This document shows positions 7,110-14,377 of a stretch of 17,171 nt of DNA, piece by piece. The stretch is from contig DASYXW010000093.1 of the NCBI GenBank assembly GCA_035934405.1, positions 1 through 17,171 on the forward strand, given 5' to 3'. The notes under the pieces are model-generated. The model saw only the letters and a program-made list of their open reading frames with translations. It had not been told where the DNA came from and did no database searches. Numbering within the stretch: the first letter of the stretch is position 1; each line of letters opens with the position of its first letter. Origin of the DNA: DASYXW01 sp035934405 (GTDB lineage Bacteria > Acidobacteriota > Terriglobia > UBA7540). The translations under genes were made by a program, and so were the position numbers.

Positions 7110-7862
7110 GTGTATTTCACTGCACCTGGAGCGTTTCGAGCTTGGCTGTCGGGCATTACGATTGCTGCCGCCGTGCTGGCCGAAGTCGCGAGTGTGCCGC
7201 TCGCCGGCGCCGTCGGACGAAAGGTGATCGGTGTGGTCCTTACCTCGACCGCGGCTCGCTCGGCCAGCGCGCCCTTGATTGAAGGCGCCACGCTGACTTC
7301 CGGGGACTCTGTTCACACGGAGCGTGGCGGCAGCGCGCGCGTGCGCTTGGGGCGAGACACGCAGGTGAGCCTCGGGGCCGCAACCGCAGTCCGGTTCGAG
7401 AGCAATCTGAACCGCGTCGTCGTGAAAATGTCCGCAGGTGCGATGATGGCTCGCGAGACCGGCCATGACGCCGTGGCGGTGGAAACTGCCGGGTTCCGCG
7501 TTGAGCCGGCGGAACAGGGAAGAGCGGTTTACGTCGTGGCCATGCTGTCGGATAAGACCGACGTGGCGGCGCGTCTCGGCAAGCTGGTGATTACCGATGT
7601 AGATTCGGGACGCCGCACCTTGGTGAGCGAGGGAGAGGTGGCCGAAATCGCGGGCGCGCCTTCCGCACCGCAGGAGCAGGAGAGCGGCAAGCCGGCGCCG
7701 GCCAAGACTGCCGGGCAGGAGCCCGCCCCGGAAAAAACCAAGCCCAAGAATCACAACGGCATCATCATCCTGGCGGGAGCGGCCGCAGCCGCAGTTGGCA
7801 TCGGCCTCGCGGCGGCCGGCGGCGGCGGCGGGCAGCCTCCGGCCAGCCCAGCGGCTCCTTAA
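7110..7862 (+). CDS. FecR-like exported protein with C-terminal Ala/Gly-rich segment
   Basis: A 250-residue protein from GTG 7110, set by the strong ribosome site just upstream. Residues 11-34 are a signal peptide or anchor. Residues about 40-170 look like a FecR domain: APLIEGATLTSGDSVHTERG, GSARVRLGRDTQVSLG and FESNLNRVVVKMSAGAMM match the pattern of an entry strand, a GD.V.T motif, a regular LG..T.V.LG strand and a later G..M. A Pro/Glu/Lys linker (about 185-213) leads to a hydrophobic C-terminal helix (IIILAGAAAAAVGIGLAAAG, 218-237) and a Gly-run tail. Classical FecR proteins are membrane regulators that pass a signal to an ECF sigma factor; no sigma factor gene is nearby, so this is probably one of the stand-alone FecR-domain proteins of unknown role. 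It converges with the TPR gene on the other strand, 22 nt away. Confidence 0.82.
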   Translation: MYFTAPGAFRAWLSGITIAAAVLAEVASVPLAGAVGRKVIGVVLTSTAARSASAPLIEGATLTSGDSVHTERGGSARVRLGRDTQVSLGAATAVRFESNLNRVVVKMSAGAMMARETGHDAVAVETAGFRVEPAEQGRAVYVVAMLSDKTDVAARLGKLVITDVDSGRRTLVSEGEVAEIAGAPSAPQEQESGKPAPAKTAGQEPAPEKTKPKNHNGIIILAGAAAAAVGIGLAAAGGGGGQPPASPAAP

Positions 7863-7884
7863 GCGACCAGACTATTCATGTAGG

Positions 7885-9108
7885 CTACTTACCTAGCTCG
7901 ATTTGCTTCGCCAGCCGCTGGAAATCCCGGCGCGGCTGGGGATTCTGCGGGTCGAGCCGGACGGCGGTGCGGTAAGCTTCCAGCGCCCCCTTCAAATCCC
8001 CCTGTTTTTCGAGCGCCGCGCCGAGCGCGTACGGCGCCCCGGCGTCGTTCGGATCGATCTGGGCCGCGCGCTGGTACTCGGCAATCGCCCGCGGCAGGTC
8101 CCCCTCGCCCGCCAGCGCTTGGCCCAGCCTGACGTGAGCCCGGGCATTGTTCGGCTGCTCGACCAACGCCAGGCGGCACTCGGCCATCGACCCCGCCCAG
8201 TCCTGCTGCCGCGCCAGCGCGCTCGCCAGGTTCAGATGGGCGTCAGCATCCTGGGGCGACCAGCGCAGGGCTTGGCGGTATTCGGCGATCGCGTGGCTCA
8301 AATCTCCCTTGGCCGCGTAAACGAAGCCGAGGTTGTCGTGGGCGGAAGCGTCGCCTGGCTTCAGCACGAGCGCTAAGCGGTACTCGGTAATCGCGCCGTC
8401 CCAATCCTGCTTGCCGCTGAGCGCTCCAGCCAGGTTGTAGTGGGCTTCAAAATCATCCTGCTTCAGCGCCAGGGCCTGGCGATAGGCCGCGATCGCGCCC
8501 GACACGTCCCCGAGCGACTGGAGCGCGAGGCCGAGGTTATTGTGAGTGTCCGGATCCTTCGGGTCGAGCCTTAAGGCTTCGCGGTATTCGTCAACGGCGT
8601 CCGTCGCGTTCGTTCCTCCGTGTGGGCTGAGTGTGCCGTGCTGAGCGGCGAGCGCGTTTGCCAGATTGTAGTGGGTTCGCGCGTCGTCGGGCCTCAGGCG
8701 CAGGGCTTCGCGGTACTCCACAATCGCCCCGGGAAGGTCGCCCTTCTGCTGCAACGCCAAGCCGAGGTTATTGTGGGCATCGGGGCTGGCGGGCGCGAGG
8801 CGGAGCGCTTCGTGGTATTCCGCAATCGCGCCGTCAAGGTCCTGTTTCGCCGCGAGGGCGTTCCCCAGGTTGTAATGGGCCGCGGCGTTGCCGGGCGCCG
8901 CTTGTATCGCCTTGCGATACTCGGCAATGGCGCCATCCCAGTTGTTCTGGGAAGCGAGAGCGTTGCCCTGGGCAACGTGAACGTCCGGATTCCCGGGCGC
9001 CGTCTTCTTCCGCGCCGCGAATACGGCGGTGGAGACAAGGACGATGAAGGCGGCCGCGAGGCCTCCGACCACCCTTGGGGCAAAGTGGAACGGCTTTTGT
9101 AATGTCAC
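7885..9108 (-). CDS. Membrane-anchored TPR protein with ten repeats
   Basis: A 407-residue protein starting with GTG at 9108, one nucleotide after the TAG stop of the upstream TPR gene, so the two are translationally coupled. Residues 13-32 form one hydrophobic helix (signal peptide or anchor). The rest is about ten consecutive 34-residue TPR units (about 43-393). They share the pattern AHYNLGNALAAKQDLDGAIAEYHEAL with conserved N.L, G..A, D...AI.EYR.AL and a P at the turn. Unit 4 has an insert of about ten residues (LSPHGGTNAT). The repeat is also visible in the DNA as a 102-nt period. The protein is likely a periplasmic or membrane-bound scaffold; its partners cannot be read from the sequence. 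It ends 22 nt from the end of the convergent FecR-like gene, and no obvious terminator hairpin lies between them. Confidence 0.93.
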   Translation of the reverse strand: MTLQKPFHFAPRVVGGLAAAFIVLVSTAVFAARKKTAPGNPDVHVAQGNALASQNNWDGAIAEYRKAIQAAPGNAAAHYNLGNALAAKQDLDGAIAEYHEALRLAPASPDAHNNLGLALQQKGDLPGAIVEYREALRLRPDDARTHYNLANALAAQHGTLSPHGGTNATDAVDEYREALRLDPKDPDTHNNLGLALQSLGDVSGAIAAYRQALALKQDDFEAHYNLAGALSGKQDWDGAITEYRLALVLKPGDASAHDNLGFVYAAKGDLSHAIAEYRQALRWSPQDADAHLNLASALARQQDWAGSMAECRLALVEQPNNARAHVRLGQALAGEGDLPRAIAEYQRAAQIDPNDAGAPYALGAALEKQGDLKGALEAYRTAVRLDPQNPQPRRDFQRLAKQIELGK

Positions 9109-9109
9109 G

Positions 9110-10207
9110 CTAATGCTTCAGCTCCTGCTGGATTTGCGGATAGGTGGTGCGAAAGGTGGAATCGTTGGGAGCGAGGTCGAAGGCCAGGCGATACTGTTCG
9201 AGCGCGCCGGCGCGGTCGCCCTTTCGTAACAGCGCATCGCCCAGATTGTTGTGCGCCTCGATGTAATTCTGTTTCAGCCCGAGTGCCTGGCGGTATTCCG
9301 CAATCGCCCCGTCCACGTCGCCGGTGATGTAAAGCGCTAGGCCCAGCCGGTTGTGCGCTTCGGGGCTGTTCGGCCGGAGGCGCGCAGCGTTGCGCAGAAC
9401 GGCGACGGCCCCGCTCGCGTCTCCGCGGTCATAGAGAGCTTCGCCGAGGCGAGTGGCAAGATCGGCGTCATTGGGATTGAGGCGAAGCAACTCGCGGTAT
9501 TCGGCGATGGCGCCGCCTGTGTTGTGCGTCTTCTCATAGGCGACAGCGAGAGCCTGATGGGCGCCGGCGTCATCCGGGTTCGAAGCAAGCGCCAGGCGAT
9601 ACTCGGTGATGGCCTCGTCCCACTTGTTCTGCTCGGCGAGAACGTGCCCGAGCGCCAGGTGAATCGTGGTGTCTGTAGCGCCGGTGTTGAGTGCGGCGCG
9701 ATACTGCCGCTCGGCGCCCACCCAATCTTTCTTCTCGCCCAGTTGAGCAGCCAGCAACAGCTCCTGCGTCACTTCGGGCGCAGGCGCAACCGTATGCGAC
9801 GGCGAGGCGGAAGCGGAAGCTGCGGATTCTTGCCCCGCGGGCTTGACGGGCGGGGCGGGTGGCGGTTTCGCGGCATTCGCCATCGGCCTTGACCCGGAGG
9901 TTGGAGCCGGTTTCGGCGGCGCCGCGGCCATCACTCTCCGCGCCGATTGCAATGATTTCAGCAGAGCCGTGCCGGCCCCTGCCTTTCCCAGCGCCTCGAG
10001 GTAAGCAGGTGTGGGCTCAAAGTCAATGCCGCGCTGCTCCACCAACATGGCCACGCGGCGGCTGTCTACGCCGCCCGTCACTAAACCCTGAATCTGCGAT
10101 GCGCCCAACGGCTTCGGTTGCTGTGCCGCCGGCAACAGCACACCCGCCAAGACGCCGGCCGCGACACCGACCTCAAGAATGAACAGATAAATCAGCGTGA
10201 ATTTCAC
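9110..10207 (-). CDS. Exported TPR protein with an acidobacterial-type helical domain
   Basis: A 365-residue protein read from GTG 10207. AAGGGG lies 6 nt upstream of that GTG, and the protein then opens with a clean export signal (KFTLIYLFILEVGVAAGVLAG). The frame stays open back to 10384 (TTG), but that 59-residue extension is basic and has no family look. Residues about 33-91 form a compact helical domain: ASQIQGLVTGGVDSRRVAML followed by VEQRGIDFEPTPAYLEALGKAG. I associate this pattern with many acidobacterial proteins, usually next to TPR or peptidase domains; its function is unknown. A Pro/Ala-rich linker (92-144) leads to about six TPR units (145-350). The gene is first in a two-gene operon with the ten-repeat TPR protein. 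The two probably came from a common TPR ancestor. Confidence 0.9.
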   Translation of the reverse strand: MKFTLIYLFILEVGVAAGVLAGVLLPAAQQPKPLGASQIQGLVTGGVDSRRVAMLVEQRGIDFEPTPAYLEALGKAGAGTALLKSLQSARRVMAAAPPKPAPTSGSRPMANAAKPPPAPPVKPAGQESAASASASPSHTVAPAPEVTQELLLAAQLGEKKDWVGAERQYRAALNTGATDTTIHLALGHVLAEQNKWDEAITEYRLALASNPDDAGAHQALAVAYEKTHNTGGAIAEYRELLRLNPNDADLATRLGEALYDRGDASGAVAVLRNAARLRPNSPEAHNRLGLALYITGDVDGAIAEYRQALGLKQNYIEAHNNLGDALLRKGDRAGALEQYRLAFDLAPNDSTFRTTYPQIQQELKH

Positions 10208-10515
10208 GCCCGCCCCCTTCGATTGAGACCCGACGTCCTGCCCATCCGATTCCCGGCCCTGGACTGCCTCAAGAAGCCATCCTAGTCCACTCCGTCGCCG
10301 CCCGCAAGCCGCCGCAAGTCGTGTCATATCGGTCTGTGCAAAGCTGGGGAATGGCATCGCCGCACCCGTACTTGCCCCCGGCAAGCCTTAAGAAGGGGGC
10401 AGCGGGATCTTAGGTTCGCGCTCCGGCTGCCATTTCGTCTTAGCAGTGCATATCCGGAGGTCTTTGATTCTTAACCACATTCCAGGTTCGACCATCAACC
10501 CAGCGGCCGGTTCGG

Positions 10516-10602
10516 TACTGGTGTCATTTGGATTCCCGCTTGCGCGGGAATGACGGCTAACAGCGGACCTGCTTCTGTCAACCCGTGCAAATGAGACCAG
10601 TA
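10516..10602. repeat. 15-bp inverted repeat flanking a REP palindrome
   Basis: TACTGGTGTCATTTG (10516-10530) is the reverse complement of CAAATGAGACCAGTA (10588-10602) at 14 of 15 positions, with 57 nt between. The inner segment carries the REP palindrome at 10528-10554. This could be the end structure of a small element or part of a longer foldback. Confidence 0.6.
10528..10554 (+). repeat. REP-like palindrome, copy 1
   Basis: The hairpin has the stem ATTCCCGC/GCGGGAAT around the loop TTGC. It matches the copy at 17135-17161 at 25 of 27 positions, in the same orientation. This is the widespread type of small intergenic palindrome that gives spurious SRASGNP-like peptides when translated. 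No REP-associated transposase gene is present in the window. Confidence 0.85.
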
Positions 10603-10775
10603 CGGCCGGTTCATCCGCGGTGGCCATGTGTATCTGTAATGTGTTGATTCCTAAGCATATTCCAGCTTCTAGCGTCGACTCTCCGCTGTTGCGACCGGAA
10701 CCGAAGAGAACGGCTGAGAGCGTGGCGGTTGGGGGACGGTGCAGCATTGTTGTTAACTACAGATAGACTTATAGC

Positions 10776-10930
10776 ATGAGTACTTCTAAGAGTCAAGCCT
10801 TTTTTTCTTGGATCCAGTCCTTGATCTGCTCGCCGGTAAGATCGTGGATTTTTTACGGGAGAACGTCACGTTCAAGAAAGCTCCGAAAGCCGAACCGCCG
10901 GAAGCCGAAACCGAACCACTGCCGTGCTGA
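10776..10930 (+). pseudogene. Small ORF broken by a -1 shift in a poly-T run
   Basis: ATG at 10776 opens MSTSKSQAFF and runs into a run of seven T (10800-10806). One extra T would join it to a frame ending at TGA 10930 that reads FLDPVLDLLAGKIVDFLREN and then VTFKKAPKAEPPEAETEPLPC. That second frame looks protein-like: an amphipathic helix followed by a Lys/Glu/Pro tail. The joined product would be 51 residues. It may be a small gene with a homopolymer error in the assembly, a decayed gene, or chance. No Shine-Dalgarno is seen before the ATG. Confidence 0.3.
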
Positions 10931-10959
10931 CAGCGCTCCTCTAACTGCAAACTACTTCC

Positions 10960-10989
10960 TTGACGGACATCGGCGCGCGTTAGTAATCT
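10960..10989 (+). promoter_or_regulatory. Candidate promoter of the S9 peptidase gene
   Basis: TTGACG at 10960-10965 (5 of 6) is followed after 18 nt by TAATCT at 10984-10989, which keeps T1, A2 and T6. Transcription would start near 10996, just before the GGGAGG ribosome site at 11001-11006. The spacing is reasonable but the -10 match is weak. Confidence 0.35.
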
Positions 10990-11011
10990 CTCTCATTCCA
11001 GGGAGGTCAGG

Positions 11012-13102
11012 ATGCTGAACATCAGACGCTGGGCGGTGGCGATTTTTGCGCTCATTTGCTGGGCCGGTGCAGCGCGCGCAGCAGGCTCGAAGCCGCCGCT
11101 GACGCTTGATGAGTTCTTCAATTCGGTCTCGATTGATCAGGTTAGGACCTCGCCGGACGGCTCCGCCGTGGTGATCTCCACCACCCGGCCCGATTGGCAG
11201 CACAACCGCTTTCGCAGCGACCTGTGGCTGTACCGCGACGGGGCCGGCTTGGTGCAATTGACCGCATCCGGTCATGACGCTGGGCCGCAGTGGTCGCCTG
11301 ACGGACGCTGGATCGCTTTCACGTCGGACCGCGGGCTGTCCGAGGCTGAGTCCAAAGACAATGCAGACGCGCCCGACGACAAAGGACCCAAGACCCAGGT
11401 CTATGTGATTTCGCCGCGTGGCGGCGAGGCGTTCGCCGTGACCCACGGTGACGAGAGCATCCACACCCTGGCATGGTCTGCCGATTCGCGCACGATTTAT
11501 TTCTCGACGCGCGACCCCTGGACGAAAGAACAGCAGGAGACCTACAAGAAGGAATGGAAGGACGTCGTACAGTTCCGCGAGTCGGAGCGCGGCGACACGA
11601 TCTGGAGCGTGGATCTCGTGGCGGCCATCGCCGCCCACGGGGCGAGCCCGGAGGCGGCGGTTGAGCCGAAAAAGCTGGCCACGACCGCCGATCGAGTAGG
11701 TGAGCTCGAAACCTCGCCAGACGGCCACACCCTGGCGTTCTCCACCGTCTCGCGCTCCGAGCGCGAGGAATCTCGCGAGCCGTATGGAATCTCGCTCGTA
11801 GCCTTGTCCTCGGGGCCGGTGGAGCCCGCTCGCCGGTTGATTCACACGCTGGCCGAAGCGGTCCACATCCGATGGTCCCCAGACAGCCAGCACATTTTTT
11901 TCCGTTACGACAACGGCAATCCCACGGGTCCCTATGAAGACCCCCAGTCGCGCGTCTACTGGGTGAGCGTTACGGGCGGCCCGGCGTCGGGCCCGGCAAC
12001 TGCCCGCTGGGGCGCGGACTTCACGGGCTCCCTCACGGACTACGCCGTGACGCCGCAGGGAGGCTTGCTCGCGGGCGGCAGGATGGGAACCGAGCGGCAG
12101 GTGTATTTCGCCGCTGACCCCGCGAGCGCGCTGGCTGAGCGCCCCGGTTGGGCGGGCGCCTATGGGCATCTTTCGTCCGCGGCGCACTCGTCGCGGCTGG
12201 CATTCGAATACTCCTCGCTCGACCAACCCTCGGAGGTCTATCTCGCCGAGGATCTCGACCATCTCGACCGCGCCAAACCGATTACCACCTTCAATCGATT
12301 GTTCACCCATCGCGCGCTTCCCGAGGGGAGGCCGTATCGTTGGAAAGCGGACGACGGAACCACCGTCGAGGGCATGCTGATCTACCCGCCGGGCAAGCTC
12401 GGCGCCGAGCACTTGCGCATGTTCACGTTCATTCATGGCGGTCCTGAAGACGCCGACGGCAACCATTTCGAAGCTGACTGGTACCAGTGGGCGGCGCTCG
12501 CGGCCACCGACGGCTGGCTGGTGTTCGAGCCGAATTACCGGGGCTCGACCGGGTACGGCGACGCGTTTGCGCTGGGCATCGTCCCGCACATCGTGTCACG
12601 CCCGGGCAAGGACATTTTAGAGGGCATCGATGCGCTCGTGAAGGAGGGTATCGCCGACCCCCAGCATCTTACCGTCGGTGGGTATAGCTATGGAGGCTAC
12701 ATGACCAACTGGCTGATCACACAGACGACGCGGTTCAAGGCCGCGGTGACGGGCGCGGGCGCCGTCGAGCACGTTGCCAACTGGGGCAACGACGATACCA
12801 CGTTTGATGACGCCTATTTCCTGGGCGGCCCGCCCTGGGAAGCCGAACAAAACTACAACGCGGAGGCCGCCATCTGGCAATTCGGGAAAGTCACCACGCC
12901 AACCCATGTGGTGGGCGGCTCGGAAGACATCCGGGTCTACGTCGGCGAGGACTACCTGCTGGAGCGCGCGCTCCATACCCGCGGCATTCCGTCCAGCCTG
13001 CTGATTTTCCCCGGCGAAGGACATTCGCTTGATAAGGACCCCTGGCACGGCAAAATCAAAGTGCGGGAAGAGCTGAAATGGCTGGATAAGTACGGCATGT
13101 AG
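11012..13102 (+). CDS. Secreted S9-family peptidase (prolyl oligopeptidase type)
   Basis: A 696-residue serine peptidase of the prolyl oligopeptidase/acylaminoacyl-peptidase/dipeptidyl-peptidase group, which cleaves short peptides. ATG 11012 follows GGGAGG by 5 nt. A signal peptide (1-24, ending AGAARA) suggests export to the periplasm. Residues about 40-400 form a beta-propeller with WD40-like blades such as GPQWSPDGRWIAFTSDRG and IRWSPDSQHIFFRYDNG. The alpha/beta-hydrolase domain (about 445-696) carries HGGPE (oxyanion region), NYRGSTGYG, and the nucleophile Ser559 in GGYSYGGYM. Asp639 in VGGSEDIRV and His671 in GEGHSLD complete the triad. Length and order match the family, so the enzyme is probably active. 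The substrate cannot be read from the sequence; nutrient peptide scavenging or peptide turnover is likely. It stands alone, with intergenic DNA on both sides. Confidence 0.95.
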   Translation: MLNIRRWAVAIFALICWAGAARAAGSKPPLTLDEFFNSVSIDQVRTSPDGSAVVISTTRPDWQHNRFRSDLWLYRDGAGLVQLTASGHDAGPQWSPDGRWIAFTSDRGLSEAESKDNADAPDDKGPKTQVYVISPRGGEAFAVTHGDESIHTLAWSADSRTIYFSTRDPWTKEQQETYKKEWKDVVQFRESERGDTIWSVDLVAAIAAHGASPEAAVEPKKLATTADRVGELETSPDGHTLAFSTVSRSEREESREPYGISLVALSSGPVEPARRLIHTLAEAVHIRWSPDSQHIFFRYDNGNPTGPYEDPQSRVYWVSVTGGPASGPATARWGADFTGSLTDYAVTPQGGLLAGGRMGTERQVYFAADPASALAERPGWAGAYGHLSSAAHSSRLAFEYSSLDQPSEVYLAEDLDHLDRAKPITTFNRLFTHRALPEGRPYRWKADDGTTVEGMLIYPPGKLGAEHLRMFTFIHGGPEDADGNHFEADWYQWAALAATDGWLVFEPNYRGSTGYGDAFALGIVPHIVSRPGKDILEGIDALVKEGIADPQHLTVGGYSYGGYMTNWLITQTTRFKAAVTGAGAVEHVANWGNDDTTFDDAYFLGGPPWEAEQNYNAEAAIWQFGKVTTPTHVVGGSEDIRVYVGEDYLLERALHTRGIPSSLLIFPGEGHSLDKDPWHGKIKVREELKWLDKYGM

Positions 13103-13491
13103 GGACACGACCGGTTTGCCAGCCCGCTATCTTGAAAAAGGTGGAGGTTCTCCATACTTTTGCCCCCGTTCACCGGCCCGTGCCCATGGCGGTCAGCCCG
13201 AAATAGCCGAGCTGGAATATTCCGGCTAACAATACCGGAATCTCCTTCCACCCAGGGCGATGAAAAATCGCAAGATGACGGTGGGCGTCTAGATGGAGCT
13301 TGAGGAGCACGGCTGGCCTCGTCAAGGGTGGCAGCAAGCCACCGCACTCCAGAGCGCCTGGTGCATTTTCAGAACTGGCATTTCGGGCCTTGAATCGAGT
13401 AGAATGCCGCCCGGTTCGATAGTGGCCGGTTGCCGGGCAGTCGCGGCCACGGAAACTGAGCTGGACAATACACTTCGCGAAGGAGGTTTCG
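13103..13491. other. Intergenic region with hairpin and repeat remnants
   Basis: No intact gene is supported. ATTCCGG (13219-13225) pairs perfectly with CCGGAAT (13235-13241) around 9 nt, a weak hairpin without a following T run. On the minus strand, a frame ending at 13170 reads GIFQLGYFGLTAMGTGR at its end, and further upstream ECGGLLPP, a peptide typical of a dispersed repeat; together they look like repeat or gene remnants. TAGAAT at 13400-13405 could be a -10 box for the next gene, but no convincing -35 is seen. Confidence 0.6.
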
Positions 13492-14154
13492 ATGGCAGAG
13501 AACAGTTCGACTACCGGTAAGCTGATTCTTGTTCCGGCGCTGATTACGCTCGTCATCACGCTACTGCGCGTGTACGGTGAACTGCACTACTGGTCTCCCG
13601 TGTTTTTCAGCCGCGCGGCGGGCGGCGGGCTCGCGGTCGTCGGTATCACATGGCTGCCGATCTTCTTCGGACCCTACTTCGCGCTCAAGTTGGCGCGAGC
13701 CGGCAACGGCCCCACGAGCATGGGCAAATCCTTCTTGTTCACGCTGGTGGGATTGGTGGTATTCGTCGGCGGCAGCTATCTGGCGTTTAGCGCCGGGCCA
13801 GGACAGATCAGCACGAAAGGGTTGCTGGCATACCTGGTGATGCTCGTTGGCGCCTTGGTGACGCTCGCGGGTTGGCCGGCCCTGACGAAGACGCTGTTCG
13901 CCTATGGCTACGCCGCGCGCATTCCGGTGGCGATCGTCATGTACGCAGCCATCCAGGGTAGCTGGGGCACTCACTACGATGCCCTTCCACCCGGCTATCC
14001 ACCCGACGTGGCGTTCTGGACCAAATACATCGGCATCGGCCTGCTGCCTCAGTTCGTCCTTTGGATCGCGTTCACCGTCATCGTGGGCTCACTCTTCGGG
14101 GGCATCGCGGCGGCGATTGCCGGCCGGGGAAAGACGGCCGAGCAGTCGGCTTGA
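13492..14154 (+). CDS. Six-helix membrane protein of unknown family, paralog A
   Basis: A 220-residue integral membrane protein. ATG 13492 follows AAGGAGG (13480-13486) by 5 nt, a strong ribosome site. About six hydrophobic segments can be seen (near 10-28, 44-65, 80-100, 112-132, 137-157 and 184-210). I do not recognise the family. It is clearly a paralog of the next gene, about half identical by eye. Shared motifs are ITLLRVYGELH, FSRAAGGG, WLPIFFGPYFA, TLFAY..AARIPV, WGTHYD and FGGIAAA.AGR. The conserved WGTHYD lies in a loop after helix 5, and the Arg/Glu/His of RVYGELH sit at the end of helix 1; these are the best candidates for a functional site. The role could be transport, lipid or small-molecule handling, or a structural one; nothing decides. 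Confidence 0.88.
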   Translation: MAENSSTTGKLILVPALITLVITLLRVYGELHYWSPVFFSRAAGGGLAVVGITWLPIFFGPYFALKLARAGNGPTSMGKSFLFTLVGLVVFVGGSYLAFSAGPGQISTKGLLAYLVMLVGALVTLAGWPALTKTLFAYGYAARIPVAIVMYAAIQGSWGTHYDALPPGYPPDVAFWTKYIGIGLLPQFVLWIAFTVIVGSLFGGIAAAIAGRGKTAEQSA

Positions 14155-14228
14155 TGGCAGCGTGACCGCCATGTGATGGCCATGCATTTGAGGTCTGGCA
14201 GGCCGCTCGAAAGTGTCGGGAGACGCGG

Positions 14229-14330
14229 CGGAAGGGCGGGACTTTAGCCCCGCCACAAAGCACGTTCCAACAGTGTCAATACGTTACTTTGAGGGTGTCG
14301 GTACGGCCGGGCTAAAGCCCCGCCCTTCCG
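14229..14330. repeat. Inverted pair of GGCGGGGCTTTAGCCC-type REP palindromes
   Basis: The 26-nt arms at 14229-14254 and 14305-14330 are reverse complements at 24 of 26 positions, separated by 50 nt. Each arm is itself a small palindrome (GGCGGG, then CTTTAG, then CCCGCC type). The pair sits between the two membrane-protein paralogs. It may act as a transcription terminator or attenuator, but no T run follows. Pairs of inverted REPs are typical products of REP-associated transposases (RAYT), none of which is visible here. The rest of 14155-14377 shows no gene. Confidence 0.85.
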
Positions 14331-14377
14331 AGGCCCCGGACATCGTTTTCAGCGAACTCTGACCTTGGAGGTGTGTT

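Larger units (their letters stand above)
10441..10700. repeat. Diverged direct repeat, two copies 180 nt apart
   Basis: Copy A (around 10445-10490) and copy B (around 10625-10670) share GATTC, TTAA/CTAA and ATTCCAG blocks in register; GATTC is at 10466-10470 and 10646-10650, exactly 180 nt apart. I judge them roughly two-thirds identical by eye. The REP palindrome lies between them. They look like decayed copies of a dispersed repeat. Confidence 0.5.
10208..11011. other. 800-nt intergenic region with repeats and a broken small ORF
   Basis: No intact gene is convincing here. It holds the 5' flank of the minus-strand TPR operon, a pair of diverged direct repeats, an inverted repeat around a REP palindrome, a broken small ORF, and a candidate promoter for the peptidase gene (each listed separately). 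Base composition at 10740-10860 is visibly more AT-rich than the surrounding genes. Confidence 0.8.

Noticed and set aside
10208..10384. N-terminal extension of the TPR protein to TTG 10384
   Set aside because: The extension is basic and low in family features, while GTG 10207 has AAGGGG at a good distance and begins exactly at the export signal.
10388..10747. 119-codon open frame on the minus strand
   Set aside because: Its SRHSRASGNP segment is the typical false translation of a REP palindrome, and the rest covers the diverged direct repeats.
10796..10812. Programmed -1 frameshift at the poly-T run
   Set aside because: The run could allow slipping, but there is no stimulating structure or evidence that either frame is a real gene, so an indel or decay is simpler.
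10952..12589. 545-codon open frame on the minus strand
   Set aside because: It is antisense to the S9 peptidase, whose catalytic residues are complete. The frame has no recognisable motif.
13219..13241. Intrinsic terminator of the S9 peptidase gene
   Set aside because: The 7-bp stem is about 115 nt after the stop and no T run follows, so it is kept only as a note in the intergenic region.
13170..13559. 129-codon open frame on the minus strand as a full gene
   Set aside because: It runs into the start of the membrane paralog A and contains the ECGGLLPP repeat peptide. At most a remnant is present.
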